Positions 46,330-58,300 of a DNA stretch of 64,000 nt are shown piece by piece. This DNA is from Cladocopium goreaui. Its lineage: Eukaryota > Sar > Dinophyceae > Suessiales > Symbiodiniaceae. Position 1 is the stretch's first letter, and each line of letters starts with the position of its first letter. The notes under the pieces were generated by a model that saw only the letters and a list, made by a program, of their open reading frames with translations, did not search any database and was not told where the DNA came from. The position numbers and the translations under genes were made by a program. The stretch covers positions 102,379 to 166,378 of the forward strand of contig CAMXCT020000318.1 of NCBI GenBank assembly GCA_947184155.2. Reading direction: 5' to 3'.

Positions 46330-49300
46330 TGTTATTGACATGTGAAGCTTGGCAAACAGCCAACAAAACTTAAACTTGATTAAGCAGGGGCACCATTGAA
46401 GCCACAGCGGGATCAATGCCAGTATCCATGCGAAGCAAGCAACGAGCGCCAACATTTGAACATTGTGTTCCAGCTTCGTTGGGTCAACGCTGAACTGCTT
46501 CGGCCAGATCTTAGCATGGCAGAGCTCTGGTAACAGCTCCAGGTGAGGTCAAGACGTTTCACGGAATCTAAGCTTGGGACACCTCCGTCAACTGTCAATG
46601 CATCAAAACCTGAGATCAGTTAGCTCTGCGAAAGCGTGTTCAGGATGCATCAGAATGCATCATAATGAAATGTTGGATGCAATGTTGGATGCAATATCTT
46701 TCCAAAAAAACAATCCAAGGCGGATTTGCAAATCTTTGCCCGAGAGCGCCTGTAGCATCTACTGTTGTCTCCAGACCAGTGAACTCGCTGGAGATCATGG
46801 CAGCAAAGGCATGAGCGAACGGGGACACGTCTGTTAGCCACCTTGGCGCCGAGGCAGTGAGGCCAGGTCGAGGCCAGGTCGAAGCCAGGTCGAGGCCCAA
46901 GATGCTCAAGATGCCCAAGTCACAAAGAGCTAAGAAAATCCGCCGATTTCGGATTTCAGATATTTCAGGGGAGATCAGTTGACTGTGCATGAGATGGATG
47001 AGATTTGTAGAGATTTATGTGCCTCAGCCCGCTTGGAATAGCATCTCGGCGTTGCAAAAAGCCCGCGTACATTTGCAGCACCTGGTCACGGTTGGACAGA
47101 TAAAGCATTCTCAGATTACATGTAGTTACTGTACATTACTGTACCATACGAGTCGTATCAAAACAGTCGATTCGCTGCACGCATCTGAGAACCAAACAGT
47201 AATGAAGATAGCTGCCAAAGAAATCCCAGAAGCAAACGTGCTCGTGATTGAAAGGCAAATCAGACCTTGCAGTGCTTGGGCTGATGCAGCTATGACAGCT
47301 ATGACTGCTGCCATGTGTAGCTGCTATGGCCGGTGTTGGCAAAAGACTTATGATGATGTTCATTTTGAACAGAGAATTTGGGCTCTTAAATCTGATGAAC
47401 ACTCCTGAGCACTGATCAGCACCTTTTACTCAGTCAGCTCGAAGGTGGCTGAAAGCACTAAAATGGCTGCAGCACATATACAAACATATATGCTACATGT
47501 GACATAGTCTACACTGTACACATATCTGATCACGCCTCCCGAGCCTGTTTAAAAACGGCGCTCCCGTCCAATTATTTGAACTAGGCGAGTTTTGATATGT
47601 ACAGCTACTCATAGCCACGCTCAAGCCATCTATGCTCTCAGTGTCAGGTGATGCTCACCTTCCAGAAAGTGAAAATTCATATTTCGCAAGGCTTTATTCA
47701 TTTTCTCTTCTATGACAGGTTTCGTCAAGACGTCGGCAAGCATATCGCCAGTGTCAACCTTCTTCAGCCGAAAATAGCGCTTGGCAACGCGGTCTTGTAC
47801 CCAATGGTATTGAGTATCCACGTGCTTGGCCTTGCCTAGTCCTCTGCGAGAACCCATTGCTATTCCTGCACTTGCGTCCATGAAAACTTCACTCTCGGGT
47901 TGCAAACCCCAGTCTTTGGCGGTTGAAACTTCTCCCAGCAAATTGCTGGCACCGCTCACAAGAGCGTAATACTCACTCTCTCCAGACGAAAGACTGACTA
48001 CTCCTTGTCCTTTAGAGTAAGTCTTGATACAACAACCTCCGGCCATCAGGACGCCTCCTGACACGCTCTTCCTCGTCTTCACGCAACCAGCGTGGTCAGC
48101 ATCAGACCACATCACAAATGGACTGAGTTTGCTCTGATGAGGAAAGAATTGTGCCATGCGTGGTCGATACCTTAGGTATCGTGCAACTCGTTTGAGCATA
48201 AGCATGTGGCTGGTAGTTGGTCGTTGTAGCCCTTGTGCTAAAGATCTTGTCGCTACTTGCAGATCTGGTCGATCTTGTGCCAAATAAGCTGCTCGCATTG
48301 CAACTGATCTGTACTGGGTTGCTTCTTCATCATTGAGAAAAACAGTGGCGTTCTTGAGGTCTTCCACTGAACCCTTGGCAAGTGGTGTCTTGACTTTGGC
48401 TCCTCGGGGACCATCTCCGAGTAAATCAATCACCAACTCTGCATGACGTGCATCTGGTTCCCACCAAATTCCATTCTCCTTCCATGTGATAATTCTGTTC
48501 AGGACTCTGATGTCCTGGATGGTGTTTGGTGTTCCTGGTGGTCCTAAAATACCACGTTCCACACATTTCCACTTCTTCGACAGCTCTTCATGAAGCCATT
48601 TGATGTTGTCAAATGTTCCGGCTGTTGTAAAATCATCTCCATGTACAACAGTTCTGAGGTCTCGGCCTGCATGGTAGTAAATGCATGGATTGCTTTTTCC
48701 TTGCTTGAAACCTAAGGCTAACATAACCTTCTGTATTTGCAACTCCCAGTTGAGAGGTGCGTCTCTGGTTCCATACAAAGACTTGAGCAATCTTCCTACC
48801 ACATCTTCTCCAGGCTTCTTTGCTTCTGCAGGAAGTTCCACATAGATCTCACGCGTCGCATCTGAGTAAAAGTGGGCGCGTTTCACATCCAAAAATCCTA
48901 GAAGTCTACGCTTGCGATAGGCTTCCTTGACAGCTTTTCCAGCGTCTGGCAACTGAAACGTGACGGCTATTGTAACTAGCATCTTCAAAGCCGACAAACT
49001 GGGCATAGCTGCGAAGAACTCATCAAAACCTGAGCCCTTCTTGACTTCTTGAGCTACTAACCTACTTCTATAAAGTGGATTCTCTTCATCCTGCTTGTTG
49101 ACATCTACCCATCGTGTTCCAATGGTGCGTACCCCTTTGGGCATCTTGTGTCTGGGAATCTTTTCCCAAACTGGAAAACTTTCGATGATTTCGACCTCAT
49201 CTTTTCTGGCTTGTTCTACACCTTTGCTGTCTAAAATCTTTCCACTGATATCATCGTAATAATACCATGTGGCTGCTTCATCTTCCAGTTCTGGTGGAAG

Positions 49301-52300
49301 AGGAATCGTCTCTTCACAAACTGGCTCTTCTTCACCTTCAATGGACTGAAGGTACTTCTCCCGATCTTCCATGATCAGGTTCATAAGACATTGGTCTATG
49401 TCATCCATGTCTTCTGGTCTCTCATTCTCAGGTGGCCGTTTGGTGCCCTTAGACGCCTGAGCTGAAGCAGCTCGGCTGTCCTTGGACTTTGACGTTTCGC
49501 CTCCTGAGTCTGCAGGTCTTTTCCGACCTTTGGTTGGAGACATTTCCAACCTTTTGTGTGCTCTTTCTTCTTGCTCGCCTCCTGCCCTCTTGGCTGAGGC
49601 TGTGCTTGCGCTTGCGCTTTCTGCAGGTGGATCTGCAGCTTGTCCGGTAGCAGGACTCTGCCTCGCGATAGCAGGTCCAGCTGTTGGCAAACTTGGAGCA
49701 GATTCCCCTGTGGCTGAGTACCACAGTTCAGTGACGATATCTGCGTCATCAATCAAAGGCGCGTTGATGACTTCATCTCCTAAACTAGGATCCATTGGTT
49801 CAGACTTGATAATGTTTCCTGTTTTGAAATCTCTGGTGACTCTCCACCAGACATTATCCCAACTGGGACCTTCTGGCATAGTACCCTTGAGATACCTTGC
49901 ATTCTTGTCAAGGCGCGCAAACACCTTAAAACCGTGAGGAACTTCTTGTGGTTTCTCACTTGAATACCCATAAAGAATCTTTGTGCCTTCTTCGGACACT
50001 TCTTGTTTCTGACCAGTGATTTCAGAATCAACCTTGGCCGTATGTTGGGCTACTCTCAGGTTGCCCTCTTCTGCTTGAAGCAGACGTTCCATCCTTTCTC
50101 TGCAGGCTGGAGTGTGATGAACTCCAGTGCCTCTTTTGCCAATTCTAGTGGCATCACAGGCGACACAACCAGCGGTGTAGCCATACTTGTCCAAATCACG
50201 TTTGGTGATGTAAAGTCGTCTTGTCGACTTCTTTGGTGGCTCAACTGGCACTGATGGCGCCAGTGGCTGCTGATCTCCCCCAACAATCTGAGGAAGCAAA
50301 ACATCATCTCTTTTTGATGCTTGAGGATCCCATGGAACCCCAGTGACTGACATCAAAGTTTCGGCATCATATCTGTCGTCAGCACTCTTGCGTCGAATGC
50401 TTTGCACAGTGAAAACACCTGATGCATTTCCCACTATCTTCTCAGTGGTATTGTCTTTGACTCCCAAGAAAACTCCTTGGTGCCATCTTTGTTCAAACTT
50501 GTGACCTCTTTTGAGGAATTCAATTGTTTCCCCAAATGGTGGTAATGACACTCTCCACTCACGACCACGGTGTCTAGAGTACGGTGTCTTCCCATCTTTG
50601 ACTTCCAATGATCTGTGAAACAAATTGTAAGTGGTGCTAGCATGTTCAACCAACCATGTCAAAACTGGGTGGTCGTCTGGCACCTTTCTTCCATAGCTTG
50701 TCTCCAAGGCACTTCTGAGTGTCCTGGATTGAGATTCAATAGCTTGAACTGCTCTTTCAATTTCCCCTTTGGATTCTGAGACTCCTTTGGGAACTTTTTC
50801 CAAAACCAACTGTTTGTCAAAACCATTCTTGGCTGCCTCAACTACGGAGTTGAGTGCAGGCTCTGGGTCATACCTCATGACCATCTTGGGGTACCCAAAC
50901 TTCTTAAGGTCATTCAAAAGACACTTAGATCCAATAGGACCTTGGGTAACTCCCTTGTATGGCAAAACGTGTGCGTAGGTCAACTTGGACCATCGATCAT
51001 GTACTATCAAAACTGGTGCATGCTTTTTCTGCACTTCTTCTGTGATGACAGTGTCATCCACTGAATTCATGAAACAATAGTCAGCTGAGATCACAGGAAC
51101 TGTTTCATCTGAATGATCTACTTTGACATGTCTCATTGCCTTTGCCTTACCTCGAATGCAATGTTCACACCAACTCCTAAAAGGATAATGGCTGACAAAA
51201 TGTTCTTCTTTTTCTCTCTGCGTCGGCGCTGCTGCAGTTGGTAGCGCTTGAGAACCTAGCTTACTACTGCCCGGTTCATCATCTCCACTACCTGCGCTCT
51301 CTGTGGTCTCCACAGGACTTACGCCTTCAACCCTTCTGTGGGCTGCCCATGAAAATCCATGGCTATCTTGAAAACTCCTCCAGTCATTGTGATTGGTACC
51401 TTCTTGGCTCCCCTTTGCAGGAACGATCCTTTGGGGCCGAAGGTCACTGTCCAGCCTTTCTCAACCAGCTTGGACACAGATAGCAATGGCTTTGCAACAT
51501 CCATTGCCCGGAATTGTCCCACACCTTTGACTTGTGGGCCTCCTTTCTCACCCATGGTCACTATAGGGTTGCACACCCCATGCACCTGGACTGGCTGCCC
51601 TGATGCGTTGGTGAACGGCTTCTCATCCACAGGTGTCATAGCCAACTCCAATGACTGTGCCAATTCCTTGGGTAGGCAACTGGTTGCTGCCCCTGAGTCA
51701 ACGGTGGCCCAGACAATGGTATCCACCTGAGATGCCAAACTTCCCAGGAAGTCGAGGTTGGAATCAGATCGAACTCCTCCTCTTGGTGAATGCTTCCTGG
51801 GCTTGGGAGATGGCGTTTTCTCCCTCTTCTTCCTGGCTTTTCTTTCCATGTAGTTAGCTGCATCACGCACCGTCTTCTCCAGGAATCTCTTGGTGCCCAT
51901 GCTGAACTTTCCCCTGCCCTTGGACGCCTGGGCTGAATCAGCCCGGCTGTCCTCAGGCGCTCTCGATGGGGATTTGGACTTCAGCTCGATGGGTGCTCTG
52001 GGTGCCTCTTCTTCTTCTTTCTTTTCTTCTTTCTCTTTCTCCTCGACCTTCTCTTTCTCCCCTGGCCTCTTGGGGATCTTCTTCACCTCGGGCTTCACTT
52101 CATCTTTGCCCTTGTGCCTGAAGCGCTCGTAGTGCTCCTCAAAGCTTTGCTTGCGCTTCTTCCTTTCTTCATCCTTGGCAATCTCTTGGCGCCTCTTCTC
52201 ATCTTTGGCTTCTGCATCATCCATGGGGCGCTTCTGGGATGATTCTCCTTCTTCTCGTGCCTCTCTCTCTGCCTTTACCTGACGATGTTCTTTCTTCCAA

Positions 52301-55300
52301 AACTCCAGGGCATACTGAGGATAGCATTGCTTGTTCTCCACATGTTGCCAAAAGCTTGCAACGCTCATGGAGTTGAGTGCCTTTCCACATGACTGGCACT
52401 TCACATAGGGATACCCTTTGTTGGAGACAGTTTTGCACTTCTCATGCAACTCCTTGAATGGAATGGGTCTTCGAAAGGAATTTTGCCAATGCTCGACCAC
52501 ATCCTCCATGCCTGGTGCTGGCTCCTGGTTGTAGGGCAAATCGTCTGGATCTGTCTCATCAGAAGATCCTAGGTCAAGAACTTCACCATAGGCTTTCTCG
52601 TAGGCTTCCTTCAAGACGTTGTCCAACTTGCTGAGGACTTCAGGATCGGTTTTCAGCTTTTCAAGTCTGCTGACAAACTCATATCCTTCAGAGGAAATGC
52701 TCTCCTCAGAGGAAATCTCACACTTGTCATGGATCCATTGTGGGATCTCATCCTTACTCATCTCTTTCATCTTTTCCTTATTGGCCTTCTTCCTTGCTTC
52801 ATCTGCTCTTCGTCTTTCAGACCTGTGATGTCCTCCTCTATGGCGCTTGGGTTCCAACTTTCTTGCCTTGGGAGGTTCAGACTCTTCACGGCGCTCAGAC
52901 TTTGGTGCCATAGTGTCTTCCAAGGTGAACAGCGCTGTGAGTTCAGGTTCAGGTTGATCACCAGTGGCAGCTGCTGCAGGTTGCTCTTGAGTCCAAGCAT
53001 CAGACTCAACATTGGCAACTTTGCGACCTTTACCTTGATCACCTTTACCTTTACCTTTGTCTTGACCTTTCTTGCCTTTCCCTTTGCTCTTGGAGTCATT
53101 GGTGTTTTGTTTATACCAAGACTGCTGATTCCAAGACTGATTGTTCCAAGAACCCTTGTGGTATGAATTGTTTGACCAAGACGAAGACTGACTCTTTCCT
53201 TTGTCTTTACCTTTGGACTTACCTTTGCCTTTCCCTTTGTCATGTTTTCCTTTTCCCTTACCCTTAGCAAGGGAATCCACATCCATGGGAACGGCTCCTG
53301 ATTTTGCTTCTTTCCTGGTCTCGACATTCTCGAGATAGGCCAAAACTTCAGCTTTCACCTGGTCATACGTGGTCAATCTCGAAGCCTGCAAGTCCAAATG
53401 ATCTTGCAACTTGTTGGGACACATCTGCTGCAAGCAACTCCTGCAGATGTCATCTTCAAGTGGTTTCTTTCTCCTGTCTTCGTACTTTCTTTTCAAGTTC
53501 TCCCAACTCTCAAGCCCTTCTCGAAGCTTATCAAGACTGCATTGACTTGGATGCAGAACCTTTTTCAACAAGGCTGAATTGGCTTGAGGATTTTGAGGAT
53601 CATATTTGCACAACAGTCGTCTCATGGCTTCTAGGCCAAAGTGGCTACCACGAGATGTGTTCTTGACAATTTCCAACGCTTCTCCCTCAGTCAATGATAT
53701 GAGGGCTTGTCTAGCCTGAGCTGAAACTAGCTCGGCGCCTTCATCAAAGTCTACTTCTAGACTTGACTCAGTGATCTCATTGTCACACTGAGACTCGACT
53801 TGTGCCACAATCTTCACAGCGTTCTTGTGGCAACTTTCAACCCATGTCTTAAACTTGTACCACCAACTATCCCAAGTGCCTGATGCTCCATTGAACTTGT
53901 CAGGTTTTGATATGCCTTTCAACTCTGATCTGTCTTTGTACTCAACAGATCTCTCAACATTTTTGTTGATCTGAAGCTGCTGGCTCATAGCCTCAGTCAT
54001 TGCCTGATTCAACTGCGCCTGACCCTGAGTCAATTGGGCCATCATCTGCATGATCATCTGGGACATGTTGGGACCGTTGCCTTGTGCTTGTGGTGGTGCC
54101 GGTGGAGTGCCTGGTTGCTGAGGTGGCTGCTGTTGCTGAGCCATCCTTAGTCGTTCTTCAGGTGCTTAGAGACCTGGTTCAAGAGAACCCTTGGATACTG
54201 TTGGAGATGCACTCCCAGGTTATGGAAGTACCTTTGGAGTTTCCTGATTTTCAGGAGCTTGAGTGTCAACCTTTTCCAGTTGGCACTGGGTAGGCGCGCC
54301 AGAGCTGATGCAGCTCGGCGTTGACACCTACACATTCACAGCTGGGTATCAGAACCTCAGCTCCGCTACCATGAACAGAGAATTTGGGCTCTTAAATCTG
54401 ATGAACACTCCTGAGCACTGATCAGCACCTTTTACTCAGTCAGCTCGAAGGTAGCTGAAAGCACTAAAATGGCTGCAGCACATATACAAACATATATGCT
54501 ACATGTGACATAGTCTACACTGTACACATATCTGATCACATTTGCAGGGCCATAAAGACATATAAAGGCATAAAACATATATTATAACAACATATAAGAA
54601 AATATAAAGATGTATAAAGTATTACAAAGTAGTGTATTAAAGTGTTATAAAGACCAAGAAGTGAGTCATCTCGTGAGGCCGGTACTTACTGCACTTGCTG
54701 CTGCTGTTGAAGCCGCAGTGCATAAGTAGAACGTCATGAACTTGGAAATACTGGCCTTGGCTGAAGGGTGTTCAAGCTGATTCAAACCGATTCAAACCAC
54801 GTGTTTCGCTGCTGCCGTCTGAGCGCAGAACTTGGAAACCAATTAGTGGATAGACAATAGCGACCTGGAACCATTCCGTCGGCAACTGGTTTGGGTTGGG
54901 CTGCGGCTTGCCATCATGCACTGCTATAAAATATATTCTGATGCGAGGCCGCTGCGTAGATTGCAGGAACAATGAGGCAATACCTAAGAAGCCGAGGTGC
55001 CCAGTCACAGCAGACAGTACTAATATGCAACATTTGTAGGTGTGCCAAAAAGCTTTTCTCAAGCATTTTGGAGTTCGTTGTCTGGATTGTGATGTGTGAC
55101 CTGAATGAACGCCAACAAACAGATAAGTAGAAGATAGTAGAAACTTGGGAGAGAAAGAACGGACTCTAAAAACGATTGGTTTCTATTTTTCTATATAAAT
55201 GCAACATATACACGTATACGGCAGGACGTCATCATGTTTATTACTTCGTAAAGGAATAGGCTACTGAGGCTCAGACCACCATAGATACGAAGATGCCTTC

Positions 55301-58300
55301 GAAGTAAAATAAGCCAAAACCTGAGTACTTCAGGCAATGTCCTTGTCCCATCACATCTTGCACTTTGTGAGACACTTCCATTCAAGGAACGTGGCTAGGG
55401 AGGCTCAATCTATGCAACCACAATAGTTGAATGATTTCAAGACCTTTCAATCATCAAGGCCCAAGGAACATGGTAGAGTTTTGACGCTCTTTCACGGTCA
55501 AGTCGGTCGCGATCAAGGTACCAAAGCGTGCAAGCCTGCGAAATGGACCAGCACAGTGGCCATGACAAACTATGACAAACTCCTCAACCCCTGACGATAG
55601 ATCACAAGGTGCATCCGTATCATTCCGTATCATCCATGTTCTTGATGTCCCATGCCGGAGTCAGTTGGTATCGCCTGGAGCCCAAAAAAGCTGAAGAAGA
55701 GCTGAGTGAAGAAAACGGAGCCGAAGCGATTTTGGACTCCAGAAACACCTTGACTCTTGACATCTACGTGAAAGCGCGTTTGGATGCGTTTGGCCACACC
55801 TTGCGTCCACTAATCTCATTTTTTCGGAAATGGGTAGATTGTTGTTCCAAACATGATCCTTTCTTTGGGATGTGGAAACCCCTGAACTTCTTTTGCTGCA
55901 CACACTCTTGCCCACTGCGCAATTTGGCCTTCATGACTGATCTCCATGCCTTTATGCCAGTGAGGCAGACTAGATGCATTCTAATCATATCTACTGTAAT
56001 TATAATTATTATAATTAGATAGTAATTACGTCTAATTCCGCGCTGCGAAGTTTGGCATCTGGGCAGCAGGCCACTTTCAAGGTCGCTGAAAGTGAAGCCA
56101 ATCTAGGTAGCAACAAGAAAATGAAACACTGGCTCCGAGTGAAAGCAAGTTTGCGCTCAATCAAATTGAGGTTAAAGTGCTAAGTCATGCTAAGTCAAAC
56201 AAAATGCATCAAAATGCAACTAACTCCTGAAGTTTCATGTCCTTAGATTCACACTACAACTGCGACTGTCGCCACCACAGCTGCAGCAACAATGCCGCTG
56301 TAGCTTCCGCGGGTTGCCTACGCAAAATGAATTGTGAGTTAGTTATATGTTATATAATTACAATCACAAGCAACAAATTCAAGCAAACATGATCAAACAT
56401 GAAGGAAAACTGGCCTCTCGGAAGCTGCGTTCCCACAAGATGAAGACCTGCGAACCGGTTTATACGAAGAATTACAAAGACAAACACTGGTCTGTAAAGT
56501 GCCATCCTAGCTGGAAGTCATTGGGTTGTGAAGAATCTGCTATGTGGAGCCCGCAAGAAGTGGGAGCAAGCTAAGCTGTTGCCAAGGAATGCAAGCACCG
56601 AAGAAATAACGAGTGTCCAAAAGGGTACCCTGTGTTCACTCAAATGACTCAATCTCGCCTGATAGGGAAGGTTTGCAGGTTTCACACCAGCAGTTGCACG
56701 AGCAGCTATTGTCTGGCGCAGCTGTTGGCTGTCAACAGTTGACAAGCGAGGCAACTCTGCTAAAACATGCAACCCAAGCAGCGCCCTGCTGGGGCCCTGC
56801 TGCCCTGCTAGGGCCCTGCTAGCGCCCTGAGCTCTGGACCAGCGCTTCATGCAAGTCATCACCCATGCATGCTCTGCAGAAGGGATGTTTCTGCTGCTGC
56901 ACGGATCTCCTTGCGAAAGATGAGCATTCACTGTCATTCACTTCCTTCCATCAAGAACAATTTTGAGCTCAAGAATCACAATCATCTGATGAAATTCATG
57001 AAAAGTCAATATCTGAAACTCAGCAAAGATGGCAGAAGATGGCATGCCCTTGCCTGCTTGTCGCCCGCGTGATCTCGCTGATCACTACAGAGTTCAAGAG
57101 ACCCGATGTCTCGCGATTGGTGTGCATCTCACGGTTGGGGTTCAACCCGCCGATTGGGATCTGGTAGCTCTGGTTGGGGTTCGTCTCGATAGTGGGTTGC
57201 GGCTGGTGACCCGTGCGCGCTTCAGCCATTTGTGAAGCTCTTCCTTTCGCGAACTCGTGTGGAACGTGTGCCTCGAGATCACCAGTGACCCCATCCTGGC
57301 AAAGGTTGAAGCAGCTGAAGCAAAGCGACGTCGAAATTGACAAAGCTGGCACTATCTGGTACTAAAATGTGTGTGCTCAAAGCTTTGACGTCTACCGTCT
57401 ATAGGGTCTCAAAAGGATTCAACATGTCTCAAATCTCGTCAGCTCGACCTTTTCTGGTAAGAACTTGGGAGTTTTCACCAAGGCATCTGTGCCGGCAACC
57501 TGAGCGAAGTGGCTTTTCAAATCACACGACTTCTGCGCTCTGCGACATGTTCAATTCATTTCAACTCGCATCGGCAACGTATTTGTTCATATTGTCGCCG
57601 AAATCATCCGAAATCTTGGTTTCAAAATGTGCTCAGGAGAAGACCCCAAGGTCTAGCCTGCGGACAGGTTTGTTCCGCTGACCCTAAGATGAGATTGGGA
57701 GAGACTAGGCTACTAGATGCCATTAGCATTAGTGACTCCTTTGTGTCCACTAGGAGCAACTTGGACCAACTTGGACCAACTTGGGGAATTGAATGAAATT
57801 GACATCTGGCAGACAAAACATTCATCGGCCTGGCATCGAACAAACGCATTAGCTCTTGACGAGGCTGATGCATGCTGCAAATTAGAAGCCGCCCACCCTG
57901 CAGTGCAGAACAATGAAATCAATGAAGAGGCTGAAGAGGTCGGTCAAGTGAACCAAAGGACCAAAGGATCTGAAATCTTGTGGAACTTTGGTGAACCCTG
58001 GTGAAATCATGTGATTTATCAAAGATCTACGAACATGTCTGGTGGGCACAGTGTGCACATGTCCAGCACACGTGCTGAGTCTTGGATCCGGCTCCCCAGC
58101 TCCCCGATGCTCCCCGATGCTCCCCGATGCTCCCCGATGCTCCTCTGCCAGCTTGGCAAGGACCTGGCCCAGCATCAAAGCACAGCTTGCATCCAGCCCA
58201 GTTGTAGGCTCCTCAGTGAGACATGATGAGACATGGTCAGGTTAACAAAAACACACAGTAATAACATCAGTATAGAATAAATATGAACTAAATAAATCAA

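Larger units (their letters stand above)
47366..54538 (-). mobile_element. Complete Ty1/copia-type LTR retrotransposon
   Basis: 7173 bp, read on the minus strand. It has two 167-bp LTRs with TG...CA ends differing at one position, a perfect 5-bp target duplication (CATTT), a primer binding site touching the 5' LTR, a Gag-protease frame and a Pol frame in the order integrase, reverse transcriptase, RNase H, which is the copia order. Both frames are open throughout. Near-identical LTRs mean recent insertion. It lies within an intron of ABCG gene B in the same orientation. Confidence 0.97.

Noticed and set aside
49396-49752. Overlapping minus-strand frames within pol and gag (also 52767-53327)
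   Set aside because: Shadows of the retrotransposon frames.
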